From Salinimicrobium sp049687495 (lineage in GTDB: Bacteria; Bacteroidota; Bacteroidia; Flavobacteriales; Flavobacteriaceae): 41,658 nucleotides of DNA. Position 1 is the stretch's first letter. Each line of letters starts with the position of its first letter. Positions 1 to 8,351 of this stretch are shown here, in pieces. The notes beneath the pieces are model-generated. The model was not told where the DNA came from and ran no database searches. It saw only the letters and a program-made list of their open reading frames with translations. The stretch spans positions 1 through 41,658 of the forward strand of contig JBAVJB010000069.1 of NCBI GenBank assembly GCA_049687495.1, given 5' to 3'. A program made the translations under genes and the position numbers.

Positions 1-177
1 CCGCTGTGTGAGCTGTATGGTTTTGATTACGCTGCGGCAAGTTCTTCCGAAGAAATAGAAGAGGCGCTAAATGGCTTTTTTGACACTTCAGAAAAACCGC
101 GACTGCTGGAAATTTTCACTCCGAGAAAGGTGAATGATGAGGTTTTGCTGAACTATTTCAGCTTTATGAAAGACTAG
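1..177 (+). CDS. menD: MenD C-terminal fragment (5' end outside window)
   Basis: An open frame runs from the first base to TAG at 175-177, giving the last 58 residues of a protein that begins PLCELYGFDY and ends NYFSFMKD. The residues resemble the C-terminus of MenD (2-succinyl-5-enolpyruvyl-6-hydroxy-3-cyclohexene-1-carboxylate synthase), the ThDP enzyme of menaquinone synthesis. The assignment rests partly on context, because menB, another step of the same pathway, lies 2 kb downstream on the same strand, an arrangement common in Flavobacteriia. Only a short tail is visible, so no catalytic motif can be checked; another ThDP-dependent enzyme is possible but less likely. Confidence 0.7.
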   Translation, partial: PLCELYGFDYAAASSSEEIEEALNGFFDTSEKPRLLEIFTPRKVNDEVLLNYFSFMKD

Positions 178-198
178 TAAAAGCCGTTAAATTTAAAG

Positions 199-206
199 TA
201 CCTTTG
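199..206 (+). promoter_or_regulatory. Bacteroidota-type -7 box TACCTTTG upstream of the S1 protein gene
   Basis: TACCTTTG matches the TAnnTTTG consensus of the Bacteroidota primary sigma factor and lies 16 bases before the ATG at 222. No clear TTG -33 element is present at the usual distance. It suggests that the S1 gene can be transcribed separately from menD. Confidence 0.45.
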
Positions 207-221
207 CACAAAATTTAGATT

Positions 222-1058
222 ATGCTTGCTATTGGTGAATACCACACGCTGAAGATTGACAGGGACACAGAACCCGGACTTTTCCTGAAGGACGACGACG
301 GGAATGAGGTGTTGCTGCCGAATAAATACAAACCGGCTTCTTTTGAGCTGGAAGACGAGATCGAAGTCTTTGTTTACCTGGATCACGAGGAAAGGCCTGT
401 GGCTACCACGCTGAAGCCTTTCGTGAAGCTGGATGAATTCGGGTATTTGAAGTGCGTGGAAGTTTCAGACATTGGAGCTTTTATGGATTGGGGTCTTGAA
501 AAGCACCTTTTTGTGCCTTTTAAGGAGCAGGTAAGCAAAATGAGGAAAGGCGACCGCTACCTGGTCTTCTGTTACCTGGATGAACTTACCGGCCGACTGG
601 TGGCCTCCAGTAAGGTGAATAACTTCCTTGTGAATTCTGAACTTACCGTGGAGCCTTTTGAGGAGGTTAATCTTATCGTAAGCAATAAAACTGAACTTGG
701 CTGGAATGTGATCGTAAATGAATTGCACCAGGGACTGGTCTATGATGATGATGTTTTCCAGAAGTTGCATACCGGCGACAGGCTGAAAGGCTATGTGAAG
801 AAAACCCGTCCCGACGGGAAAATAGATATTACGCTGCAAAGACAGGGATACAGAAGTATTGAACCCAACGCTAAAGAGGTGCTTACACATCTTGAGCTAA
901 AAGGCGGATTTTTGGCCCTGACAGATAAATCATCTCCCGATGAAATTCAGCAGCAGCTGCAAATGAGCAAGAAAAGCTTCAAAAGAGCGATAGGCAATCT
1001 TTACAAACAGCGCCTGGTGAACATTACCGATGAAGGCGTCTACCTGAAAAAGGACTAA
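222..1058 (+). CDS. CvfB-like S1 RNA-binding protein
   Basis: The protein has 278 residues. It shows S1-type OB-fold segments at roughly residues 1-60, 65-130 (a region with DIGAFMDWGL) and 140-210 (ending GKIDITLQ), followed by a winged-helix-like C-terminus at about 220-278 with SKKSFKRAIGNLYK and the final VYLKKD. This layout is that of the CvfB/YitL family, cytosolic RNA-binding proteins linked to virulence-factor expression in Staphylococcus; the target RNA is unknown here. The gene follows menD by 44 bp, as is usual in Flavobacteriia. Its stop overlaps the end of the convergent minus-strand gene by 4 bp. Confidence 0.85.
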   Translation: MLAIGEYHTLKIDRDTEPGLFLKDDDGNEVLLPNKYKPASFELEDEIEVFVYLDHEERPVATTLKPFVKLDEFGYLKCVEVSDIGAFMDWGLEKHLFVPFKEQVSKMRKGDRYLVFCYLDELTGRLVASSKVNNFLVNSELTVEPFEEVNLIVSNKTELGWNVIVNELHQGLVYDDDVFQKLHTGDRLKGYVKKTRPDGKIDITLQRQGYRSIEPNAKEVLTHLELKGGFLALTDKSSPDEIQQQLQMSKKSFKRAIGNLYKQRLVNITDEGVYLKKD

Positions 1059-1543
1059 TAATAGGAGTAAGGATTGTAGTAACTGCGGCCGGTATAAGGT
1101 GAATATTTTCCCTTGAACAGGCCGGACTGGGCTTCCCGAAGCGCAGGATTAAGGGATTTTCCCGTGAAGGGATCATATTCTTTATCTCTGCCGTAAATAG
1201 AGATCTGGTTGGTGATGTTGATCATACCTTTCTCTGAACTCTGAAGCTGTGGCGCCCCAAATTCCAGTTCGACATAAGCGCTCTCGGTTTCATAACGCTG
1301 CTGTTCCATCATTGCGACCAGGTTCACCTCCCGCTTCACCTCTTTGTTCCAGTTCACTTCCCGAATACTTAGGTTAGGCGAAGGAATTTCAGGTGCCAAA
1401 AATGACAAACTGGGAACACTTCTTTTTCCAAGGCCAAAGTCGGCAACCTGGCCAACAGCAATAGCCCGTGGAACTTTAAATTCCTGTGCAAAGCCCGTGA
1501 AGGAGCAAAACAGCAGACCCAGTATGACAAGCGAATATTTCAT
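1055..1543 (-). CDS. Secreted hypothetical protein
   Basis: The protein has 162 residues. A clear signal peptide, MKYSLVILGLLFCSFTGFAQ, is probably cleaved just before or after the Gln. No lipobox cysteine is suitably placed, so it is periplasmic or exported rather than a lipoprotein. The mature part is rich in charged and aromatic residues and ends with Tyr/Ser/Gly-rich sequence (GRSYYNPYSYY). I recognise no domain. The gene converges on the S1 gene with a 4-bp overlap of the two stop regions and has no same-strand neighbour, so it appears monocistronic. The start is the only ATG that keeps the signal peptide. Confidence 0.7.
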   Translation of the reverse strand: MKYSLVILGLLFCSFTGFAQEFKVPRAIAVGQVADFGLGKRSVPSLSFLAPEIPSPNLSIREVNWNKEVKREVNLVAMMEQQRYETESAYVELEFGAPQLQSSEKGMINITNQISIYGRDKEYDPFTGKSLNPALREAQSGLFKGKYSPYTGRSYYNPYSYY

Positions 1544-1708
1544 TCAAGAAGTTTTTTCCTTAGAATCAAAAACCATACAAATATTGTAAAAGAATGCCTG
1601 TTGGACAAGTTTCTTTAGCAGGAGCCGGAAATCTTTCTGCTTAATATATTTGGGAGGCCGCAGGAATTGATATAAAATTCTATTTTAGCCGTCAATCAAA
1701 CATTTATC

Positions 1709-2116
1709 ATGAAAAAATTATTATTTGCATTTTTCCTCATGTTCATCGGGTACCAGTCCCAGGCTCAGGAAAACTTAAGCTTTGAACAAAAAGCCACTCA
1801 GCTTATCAAAATGACTTCAGGACAACAATTTGACATCATGCTTGATCCTGTTGTAAAAATGGTGCCCGAAAAGAACAGGGAAGCCTTCAAAAAAGAAATG
1901 ATGGCAAGCCTTGATGACATCTACCTGCGTTTTGCAGAGGTGTACATGGAGAACTTTACTGAAGCCGAAATTGACAAGATCCTTGCATTTTACAATACTC
2001 CTGTAGGTAAGAAAATGGTGGCGATCACTCCTGAATTGACCAAAAAAGGAATGGAGATAGGTCAGCAGTGGGGGCAGGAGCTGCAGCCAATTATGATGAA
2101 GTACATGCAGAACTAA
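1709..2116 (+). CDS. DUF2059 domain secreted protein
   Basis: The protein has 135 residues. It begins with a signal peptide (MKKLLFAFFLMFIGYQSQAQ), and the mature part is all-helical. Residues about 60-125 carry the DUF2059 pattern: YMENFTEAEIDKILAFYNTPVGKKM followed by a helix ending near the C-terminus. DUF2059 proteins are exported and of unknown function. The gene stands alone, with a rho-independent terminator immediately downstream, so it is probably a single-gene transcript. Confidence 0.85.
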   Translation: MKKLLFAFFLMFIGYQSQAQENLSFEQKATQLIKMTSGQQFDIMLDPVVKMVPEKNREAFKKEMMASLDDIYLRFAEVYMENFTEAEIDKILAFYNTPVGKKMVAITPELTKKGMEIGQQWGQELQPIMMKYMQN

Positions 2117-2139
2117 TTTTTCTTCGGAATATTCCTCAC

Positions 2140-2170
2140 AAAGGTCCGTCTGTAAAGGCGGGCCTTTTTT
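2140..2170 (+). terminator. Rho-independent terminator after the DUF2059 gene
   Basis: AAAGGTCCGTC pairs with GGCGGGCCTTT through an 11-bp stem with two G-T pairs, a 6-nt loop and a following T-run. It lies 23 bases after the DUF2059 stop and separates that gene from menB. Confidence 0.85.
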
Positions 2171-2219
2171 GTTTAGCCTTTCTTGTGAGAAAACTTTATT
2201 TTTACTGAAATTTAAGATT

Positions 2220-3059
2220 ATGGCTAGTATAGACTGGAAAACAGCAAAAGAATACGAAGATATCACCTATAAGAAATGCAATGGCGTAGCGCGTATTGCA
2301 TTTAACCGGCCCGAAGTGAGAAATGCCTTCAGGCCGAAAACCACGAGTGAATTATATGATGCTTTTTATGATGCCAATGAAGACACTTCAATAGGAGTAG
2401 TATTGCTTTCGGCTGAAGGTCCATCGCCTAAGGACGGCGTTTATTCCTTCTGTAGCGGTGGCGACCAAAAAGCGCGTGGCCACCAGGGTTATGTGGGGGA
2501 AGATGGAATGCACCGGCTGAATATTCTCGAAGTACAAAGATTGATCAGGTTCATGCCTAAGGCCGTGATCGCAGTGGTTCCCGGATGGGCAGTTGGCGGC
2601 GGCCACAGCCTGCATGTGGTATGCGATCTAACCCTTGCGAGCAAGGAGCACGCGATCTTCAAGCAAACCGATGCGGATGTGACCAGCTTTGACGGCGGTT
2701 ACGGTTCTGCTTACCTGGCAAAAATGGTGGGGCAGAAAAAGGCCCGTGAGATCTTCTTTTTAGGAAGGAATTATTCGGCACAGGATGCTTTCGACATGGG
2801 AATGGTGAATGCCGTTATTCCGCATGAAGAACTGGAGGATACCGCTTACGAGTGGGCGCAGGAGATCCTTGCCAAATCCCCAACCTCTATTAAGATGCTG
2901 AAGTTCGCGATGAACCTTACCGATGACGGAATGGTAGGACAGCAGGTTTTTGCGGGTGAGGCAACAAGATTGGCCTATATGACCGATGAAGCCAAGGAAG
3001 GAAGGAATGCATTTTTGGAAAAAAGAAAACCGAACTTCGAAAAGAAATGGATCCCGTAG
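2220..3059 (+). CDS. menB: 1,4-dihydroxy-2-naphthoyl-CoA synthase
   Basis: The protein has 279 residues when started at MASIDWKT. An ATG 51 bp upstream would add a Leu/Phe-rich extension that homologues lack and would begin in the terminator tail. This crotonase-fold enzyme cyclises o-succinylbenzoyl-CoA in menaquinone synthesis. Visible features are the N-terminal FNRPEVRNAFRP segment, the oxyanion-hole region SFCSGGDQKARG, the conserved VVPGWAVGGGHSLHVVCDLTLAS, the TSFDGGYGSAYLAK catalytic segment and the C-terminal FLEKRKPNF. The length is normal for the family. The downstream PH-domain gene starts 13 bp before the menB stop, so those genes are probably translationally coupled to menB. Confidence 0.97.
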   Translation: MASIDWKTAKEYEDITYKKCNGVARIAFNRPEVRNAFRPKTTSELYDAFYDANEDTSIGVVLLSAEGPSPKDGVYSFCSGGDQKARGHQGYVGEDGMHRLNILEVQRLIRFMPKAVIAVVPGWAVGGGHSLHVVCDLTLASKEHAIFKQTDADVTSFDGGYGSAYLAKMVGQKKAREIFFLGRNYSAQDAFDMGMVNAVIPHEELEDTAYEWAQEILAKSPTSIKMLKFAMNLTDDGMVGQQVFAGEATRLAYMTDEAKEGRNAFLEKRKPNFEKKWIP

Positions 3060-3571
3060 ACCATTTTTCAAATTTACAGGTGGACGTAAGCTCGCTTCCC
3101 AAATATGAGGAAGTGGAGCTGCTTCCTCTTGCTCCCAAATATCTTTTAAAGCTTCATATTAGCACCACAATTAGCTTTCTCTTCTTCATGGGAGGGGCAG
3201 TTATCGCCTACAGCTTTCTTCAGGATTTTCGTGGATACCTGCTCGTATTAATGCTCCTGTTTTTTGTCATTTTTGGATGGTCATATTTCAGCAATTACCA
3301 GCTCATGAAACGCAATGGGTATGCGCTTCGGCAGAAGGACATCATCTTTAGGCGCGGATTTTTATTTCAGAAAACTACCGTGGTGCCTTTTAACCGTATT
3401 CAGCATGTTTCCGTAGAAAGAGGGGTAATCGACAAGGCATTAAATCTTGCAACACTCAAGATCTATACAGCCGGCGGTTCTGGCAGTGACCTGAGTATTC
3501 CCGGACTTTTACCGGAAACAGCATTTTCCCTGAAGGAGGAGCTTTCCAACAGAATGTCCGGCCATGTCTGA
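3047..3571 (+). CDS. Bacterial PH-domain membrane protein, YdbS type
   Basis: The protein has 174 residues. Two adjacent hydrophobic segments lie at about residues 38-80, followed by a bacterial PH domain (bPH_2, formerly DUF304) at about 95-170, recognised from ALRQKDIIFRRGFLFQKTTVVPFNRIQHVSVERG and the later IYTAGGSGSDLSIPGL. Proteins of this type usually occur as a small YdbS-like and a large YdbT-like partner encoded together; their role is unclear, and in Bacillus the operon has been linked to antimicrobial resistance. The ATG lies inside the end of menB, and the stop overlaps the start of the next gene by 8 bp. Confidence 0.88.
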   Translation: MDPVDHFSNLQVDVSSLPKYEEVELLPLAPKYLLKLHISTTISFLFFMGGAVIAYSFLQDFRGYLLVLMLLFFVIFGWSYFSNYQLMKRNGYALRQKDIIFRRGFLFQKTTVVPFNRIQHVSVERGVIDKALNLATLKIYTAGGSGSDLSIPGLLPETAFSLKEELSNRMSGHV

Positions 3572-5066
3572 CTTTGATTTTTCTGTTCCGCAGCGACAGT
3601 CAAAGGTGGGGCTGGTACTCATTTTTGCCACCTCCCTGTACCGGTTGATACGCAACCTGTGGGTATTGCTCATCTATTTTCTTGTTCGCGAGACAGATCC
3701 CGCAACTGTGCTCATGCTTAGTCTGGGTACGGCGGCTGTTTTGCTGCTATTGCTTGGATACAGCATTGTCTCCTATCTAAGGTTCAAATTCCACATAGAT
3801 GAAGGCAACAAGGAATTTGTCCTTGAAAAAGGCGTTTTTGAGTCTGATGTCACCAATATCCCCTTCGGAAAAATTCAGCAGGTAAATTTCAAGCGATCCA
3901 TCCTGCAGCGCATCATTGGCGTTTATAGCGTGGTGATCGACACCGCCGGAAGCGGCGAGAAGGAGGTGGAGATAAAGGCGCTTTCCGAAGAAAAAGCTAA
4001 CGCGCTTGCAGACCGGCTGATGGACCTCAAAAGAGAGGAAACCGGGATAGCTTCCGAAGAAGAAAACATCGAAGAAGCTGAACAACAATCTGTGACCGCC
4101 CTTCCTCAATGGGAGTATAAAGTGCCATTTTTGACACTTATTAAAATTGGCCTTACCTCAAATTACCTGCGCGGGGTAGGGATTATTGTCGCTTTTTACT
4201 TTACACTGCGAGAGCAGTTCATGCTGGAGGATACCCTACCGGGAAGGGTTCCTCAGTCTGTATTTTTTAGTAGTGGATCTTTTATTTTTATCATTTTTCT
4301 GCTTCTCATTGGAATGCTGATCACAATAGGGGAAACGCTGATCAAATATTACGATCTCAACCTTAAGAAGTTCAGGGATTCGCTACAGGTGGAAATGGGG
4401 CTTCGAAATAACACCCGTGTCAACCTGAAAGCCAGCAGAATTCAGCTGTTGCAGGTGCTTACTAATCCGCTTCAGAAAAAGCTTGGACTCCATAAATTAA
4501 AGATCGCCCTTGCCAGCAGCAGGGATGATGTGAACAAGAGCAAGATCGTTGTGCCGGGCCTTCCGCAGGAGATCGTAACACAGGTCAAAAAGTACTTTTT
4601 TGGAAGTGAGATCGAGCGCCTGCACAAGATCACACCAAACAAATTACTCCTGTTTAGAAAGATAAGTCGTGGCATGATCCCGCTATTCCTGGGCTTAGTG
4701 CTAGGCTTTTTTTACCGTGAGTTTTTTTCTTTTGGGACATTGGGATTACTTGCCTCAATTTACCTGGTGTTGCTGGCGGTGTTCAATTACTTCTACTACA
4801 AAAGCCTCAGGTTGTATATTTCCAACGATTTTCTGGTGAAGCACTCCGGGATATGGGTGCGAAAAAAGCAATTTTTGGAGATGTTTCGGTTACAGGCTCT
4901 ATCTGTGAAGCAACCGCTTTGGTACAAACGCCGAGGAATCGTCAACCTGGTGTTTCATTCGGCCGCGGGGGATATTCATTTCAACATGGTAAAAGAAGAG
5001 CAGGTGAGGCCGCTTTTGAATTATCTTCTTTACAAGATCGAAAGTACAGAAAAGGCGTGGATGTAA
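3564..5066 (+). CDS. Large bacterial PH-domain membrane protein, YdbT type
   Basis: The protein has 500 residues and is the expected larger partner of the preceding protein. It reads as three repeats of paired membrane helices plus a bPH_2 domain. The first PH domain is near residues 75-150 (EFVLEKGVFESDVTNIPFGKIQQVNF), the second near 265-335 (SLQVEMGLRNNTRVNLKASRIQ) and the third near 410-490 (DFLVKHSGIWVRKKQFLEMFRLQALSV). A charged linker follows the first PH domain. It overlaps the upstream partner by 8 bp, consistent with translational coupling. Its function is not established; a membrane-surface role is inferred from topology. Confidence 0.88.
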   Translation: MSDFDFSVPQRQSKVGLVLIFATSLYRLIRNLWVLLIYFLVRETDPATVLMLSLGTAAVLLLLLGYSIVSYLRFKFHIDEGNKEFVLEKGVFESDVTNIPFGKIQQVNFKRSILQRIIGVYSVVIDTAGSGEKEVEIKALSEEKANALADRLMDLKREETGIASEEENIEEAEQQSVTALPQWEYKVPFLTLIKIGLTSNYLRGVGIIVAFYFTLREQFMLEDTLPGRVPQSVFFSSGSFIFIIFLLLIGMLITIGETLIKYYDLNLKKFRDSLQVEMGLRNNTRVNLKASRIQLLQVLTNPLQKKLGLHKLKIALASSRDDVNKSKIVVPGLPQEIVTQVKKYFFGSEIERLHKITPNKLLLFRKISRGMIPLFLGLVLGFFYREFFSFGTLGLLASIYLVLLAVFNYFYYKSLRLYISNDFLVKHSGIWVRKKQFLEMFRLQALSVKQPLWYKRRGIVNLVFHSAAGDIHFNMVKEEQVRPLLNYLLYKIESTEKAWM

Positions 5067-5139
5067 ATTTTTCTCTGTTAAAAAAAATAATAAAATACTG
5101 TTTTTGAGTACCTTATTTGGGTAATTTAAAAGCAAGATT

Positions 5140-5691
5140 ATGAAAAGTAGGGGAAGATTAATCGGCATTTTATTCATTTTTATTGTTTTAAGTGCCTGCA
5201 GTTTAGAGGCTCTCAGGGACAACCTCATAGTCACGGGAGAAAGCGGTTATAACTATACCGAAAGTAGAAAACAATGGCTAAGGTTGAGGAATGAAAATAA
5301 GAATACTTATAAATATTCCATCTTAGAGCTATTTGTGACCAACCATGGGAATGAGACTTTTATTACTGTTGAAAGAGGAAAAGTGACGGGCCGGGACTAT
5401 GAGGCTTTTATGATCTCTGAAGAAGACGGCTCCCGAATCATGCTCTCTTCCTATTCTGAAAGGGAAAAAGATATAGGAACACATGCCGAAGGGGCGCTGC
5501 CGGTGAGCATTGATGATCTTTATGACACCTGTCTCGCAGATTACCTAAGCATAGATCCAGATTCTAACACGGTGTATTTTGATACTGATGATACCGGTGT
5601 CATCTCGCTGTGCGGCTTTGTTCCCGATCTTTGCCAGGATGACTGTTTTGTTGGTTTTGAGCTCTCCAGTTTCAGCTGGAACATTAAATAA
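5140..5691 (+). CDS. Hypothetical lipoprotein
   Basis: The protein has 183 residues. An N-terminal signal with lipobox LSAC (MKSRGRLIGILFIFIVLSAC) marks it as a lipoprotein. The residues after the cysteine (SLEALRDN) lack a K-(D/E)2 surface-export motif, so a periplasm-facing location is more likely. The mature part looks beta-rich with acidic stretches, and four cysteines near the end (DTCLADY, SLCGFVPDLCQDDCF) could form disulfides. I recognise no family. A strong bidirectional terminator follows directly. It may be cotranscribed with the PH-domain genes 73 bp upstream, but the gap is also long enough for its own promoter. Confidence 0.7.
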   Translation: MKSRGRLIGILFIFIVLSACSLEALRDNLIVTGESGYNYTESRKQWLRLRNENKNTYKYSILELFVTNHGNETFITVERGKVTGRDYEAFMISEEDGSRIMLSSYSEREKDIGTHAEGALPVSIDDLYDTCLADYLSIDPDSNTVYFDTDDTGVISLCGFVPDLCQDDCFVGFELSSFSWNIK

Positions 5692-5722
5692 AAAAAGCCG
5701 CGAATTTCTTCGCGGCTTTCAT
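5690..5722. terminator. Bidirectional rho-independent terminator
   Basis: The stem AAAGCCGCGAA / TTCGCGGCTTT (5694-5704 and 5709-5719) is perfect, with a TTTC loop. An A-run on the left gives a long U tail for the minus-strand transcript of the E1 gene, and CATTTT on the right serves the plus-strand lipoprotein gene. It sits between two convergent genes. Confidence 0.92.
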
Positions 5723-5742
5723 TTTAAAATTCATCCTCCTCC

Positions 5743-8154
5743 TTATCTCAATTGCGGGAATTTGGAAGGGTTTGATTCATTCATGATCGCATATACCTTC
5801 TCAAAAATGTCTTCTATGGAAGGTTTTGAGAAATAGTCACCGTCTGTTCCGTAAGCAGGGCGGTGTTCTTTTGCGGTCAAAGTCTCAGGTTTGCTGTCCA
5901 GGTATCTCCAGGCATTCTGCTCTTCAAGAACTTTTTGCAGCACATAGGCTGAAGCTCCGCCGGGAACGTCTTCATCGATCACCAGTAAACGGTTGGTCTT
6001 TTTGACACTTTCCACGATATCATGTTGAAGGTCAAACGGAAGCAGGGATTGTACATCGATCACTTCGGCATCAATTCCAACTTCCTGAAGTTCTTTTGCC
6101 GCCTGTTCAACCATGCGAAGCGTAGAACCATAAGAAACCAGCGTAATGTCATTACCTTCTTTTACGGTCTCAACTACCCCTATAGGAGTTTTAAATTCCC
6201 CAAGGTTTGAAGGCATCGTTTCTTTAAGCCGGTACCCGTTCAAGGATTCCACGATCAACGCAGGTTCGTCGCTTTCCAGAAGCGTGTTGTAGAAACCTGC
6301 TGCTTTGGTCATGTTTCGTGGCACCAATACGTGAATTCCGCGCAATAAGTGCAGGATACCTCCCATAGGAGATCCACTGTGCCAGATGCCTTCCAGGCGG
6401 TGGCCACGGGTACGTATAATAAGCGGCGCCTTTTGTTTCCCTGCAGTTCTATACTGAAGGGTTGCAAGATCGTCACTCATGATCTGCAGCGCATACAGGA
6501 GGTAGTCAAGGTACTGGATCTCGGCGATGGGGCGTAAGCCTCTCATTGCCATTCCAATTCCCTGGCCCAGAATGGTAGCCTCACGAATTCCGGTATCGGC
6601 GATTCGAAGTTCCCCGTATTTTTCCTGAAGGCCTTCAAGCCCCTGGTTCACATCACCAATCTCTCCTGTATCCTCTCCAAAAATGAGAGTTTCAGGATAC
6701 TTTCCGAAGATCTTATCGAAGTTGTCGCGCAAAATGATCCTTCCGTCAACTTCTTCGGAATCATCAGAATATTCAGGTTCAACAGCTTCGACTTTTAAGG
6801 CATTGTATTGAGAATCGCTGTACAGGTGGCTGCTGTATTGCGGCTGAATTTCTTCAACATATTTGTTGATCCAGTTGATCAAAGCGGTTCTGCCTTCAGA
6901 ATCTTCCCCAATAAGATAGCGCAAAGCCTTACGGGCAGTGGCTAAAAGGTCTTTTTTGAGAGGTTCTTTATTTTCGGCAAGTTCTTTCTTTAGCTGAAGG
7001 ATGAAAGTTTTGTTTGCACTTCCTGCAGCTGCTTTCTCAAGCACTTCCAGAGCTTCTTTCTTGCTGTTCTTCGCAGGAGAAATATGAGCTTCCCAGGCGG
7101 CTTTTTTGCCATCCCTTACCTGCTTCTTAATATCTTTTTCTATCTCCTGCAGCTCCTCATCTGTAGCCAGATTGCCGTCGATCATCCATTCACGCATCTT
7201 CACATTGCAATCATGCTGTCTTTCCCACTGTAGGCGTTCTTCGCTCTTGTAGCGTTCATGAGATCCTGAAGTAGAGTGTCCCTGCGGCTGCGTTAATTGC
7301 TGAACATGGATCAATACCGGAGTATGATTCTCGCGGGCGATCTTGCTTGCCTTTTCATAAGTCTCTATAAGCGCAGGGTAGTCCCAGCCTTTCACCGTGA
7401 GAATCTCAAAGCCGGGTTTCTCCTCGTCGCTTTGGAAGCCTTTAAGCACTTCTGAAATGCTTTCTTTAGTGGTCTGGTGGCGGGCATGTACAGAAATACC
7501 ATACTCGTCATCCCATACGTTCATCACCATTGGTACCTGCATTACGCCGGCGGCGTTGATAGCTTCCCAGAACAGGCCTTCACTTGTACTGGCATTACCT
7601 ATAGTTCCCCAGGCAATTTCATTTCCGTTGTTAGAAAATTTTTCTGAATCAATACCTTCCACATTTCTGTAGATCTTGGAAGCCTGCGCCAGACCTAACA
7701 GTCTTGGCATCTGGCCGGCAGTAGGAGAGATATCGGCACTGGAATTCTTCTGTTGCATCAGGTTCTTCCATGTCCCGTCTTCCTGAAGGCTGTGAGTGGC
7801 AAAGTGGCCGCCCATCTGTCTTCCGGCAGAAGAAGGTTCCTGTTGAATATCTGTAGTGGCGTATAATCCTGCAAAAAACTGCTGAATATTTAAGGCGCCA
7901 ATGGCCATCATAAAGGTTTGGTCACGGTAATAACCCGACCTGAAATCCCCATTTTTGAATACCTTGGCCCAGGCGAGCTGTGGTACTTCCTTTCCGTCTC
8001 CAAAGATCCCGAACTTGGCTTTCCCGGTCAAAACTTCCCTTCGTCCTAAAAGACTGCACTCGCGGCTGGTTACTGCAAGTTTGTAATCTTCAATGACTTG
8101 AGCTTTAAAATCTTCAAAAGAAATTTCACTTTTTGCGGAGGTTTCGCTTTGCAT
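5743..8154 (-). CDS. Fused alpha/beta 2-oxoacid dehydrogenase E1 component
   Basis: The protein has 803 residues, with an E1-alpha-like half (about 1-440) and an E1-beta transketolase-like half (about 460-790). This single-chain form is common in Bacteroidota and probably decarboxylates branched-chain 2-oxoacids with ThDP. The alpha half has KFGIFGDGKE, SGYYRDQTFM, the ThDP/Mg region GNASTSEG then WDDEYGIS, and the phosphorylation-loop-like GHSTSGSHERY. The beta half has FGEDTGEIGDVNQGL, IRTRGHRLEGIWHSGSPMGGILH and DVPGGASAYV. In the ThDP motif Asn187 occupies the place of the usual Asp. A -7 box TACATTTG lies upstream and a strong terminator follows. The exact substrate cannot be read from the sequence. 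Confidence 0.92.
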   Translation of the reverse strand: MQSETSAKSEISFEDFKAQVIEDYKLAVTSRECSLLGRREVLTGKAKFGIFGDGKEVPQLAWAKVFKNGDFRSGYYRDQTFMMAIGALNIQQFFAGLYATTDIQQEPSSAGRQMGGHFATHSLQEDGTWKNLMQQKNSSADISPTAGQMPRLLGLAQASKIYRNVEGIDSEKFSNNGNEIAWGTIGNASTSEGLFWEAINAAGVMQVPMVMNVWDDEYGISVHARHQTTKESISEVLKGFQSDEEKPGFEILTVKGWDYPALIETYEKASKIARENHTPVLIHVQQLTQPQGHSTSGSHERYKSEERLQWERQHDCNVKMREWMIDGNLATDEELQEIEKDIKKQVRDGKKAAWEAHISPAKNSKKEALEVLEKAAAGSANKTFILQLKKELAENKEPLKKDLLATARKALRYLIGEDSEGRTALINWINKYVEEIQPQYSSHLYSDSQYNALKVEAVEPEYSDDSEEVDGRIILRDNFDKIFGKYPETLIFGEDTGEIGDVNQGLEGLQEKYGELRIADTGIREATILGQGIGMAMRGLRPIAEIQYLDYLLYALQIMSDDLATLQYRTAGKQKAPLIIRTRGHRLEGIWHSGSPMGGILHLLRGIHVLVPRNMTKAAGFYNTLLESDEPALIVESLNGYRLKETMPSNLGEFKTPIGVVETVKEGNDITLVSYGSTLRMVEQAAKELQEVGIDAEVIDVQSLLPFDLQHDIVESVKKTNRLLVIDEDVPGGASAYVLQKVLEEQNAWRYLDSKPETLTAKEHRPAYGTDGDYFSKPSIEDIFEKVYAIMNESNPSKFPQLR

Positions 8155-8175
8155 AAATCAGTGTTTTATTAACTA

Positions 8176-8206
8176 CAAATGTAACAAAAACAAAGATTAA
8201 TTACAA
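8176..8206 (-). promoter_or_regulatory. Promoter of the E1 gene (minus strand)
   Basis: Read on the minus strand, a TTG at 8204-8206 is followed after 20 bp by TACATTTG (8176-8183), which fits the Bacteroidota TTG / TAnnTTTG pattern. The E1 ATG lies 21 bases beyond the -7 box. Confidence 0.6.
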
Positions 8207-8223
8207 TTCAATAAAAAGAGAAA

Positions 8224-8285
8224 ATTTTGATTATTTAGGAGTTAAAAAGGTGTTTTGATGATGATCTTTTAATCATAATCAAAAT
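8224..8285. repeat. Separated 11-bp inverted repeat
   Basis: ATTTTGATTAT at 8224-8234 is exactly complementary to ATAATCAAAAT at 8275-8285, with 40 bp between the arms. It lies in the 197-bp gap upstream of the E1 promoter, which otherwise shows only AT-rich sequence. It could be an operator pair or chance in AT-rich DNA. Confidence 0.4.
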
Positions 8286-8351
8286 ATCGGCGATCTGTTG
8301 AATTTTTGAGAATTCTGTAATTGCTGGGGAGTTGAAAGAAAACTATTTTGT

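Noticed and set aside
4853..5836. Small plus-strand frames near 4853-5107 and 5579-5836
   Set aside because: They overlap supported genes in other frames, and the second crosses a strong terminator into the convergent E1 gene.
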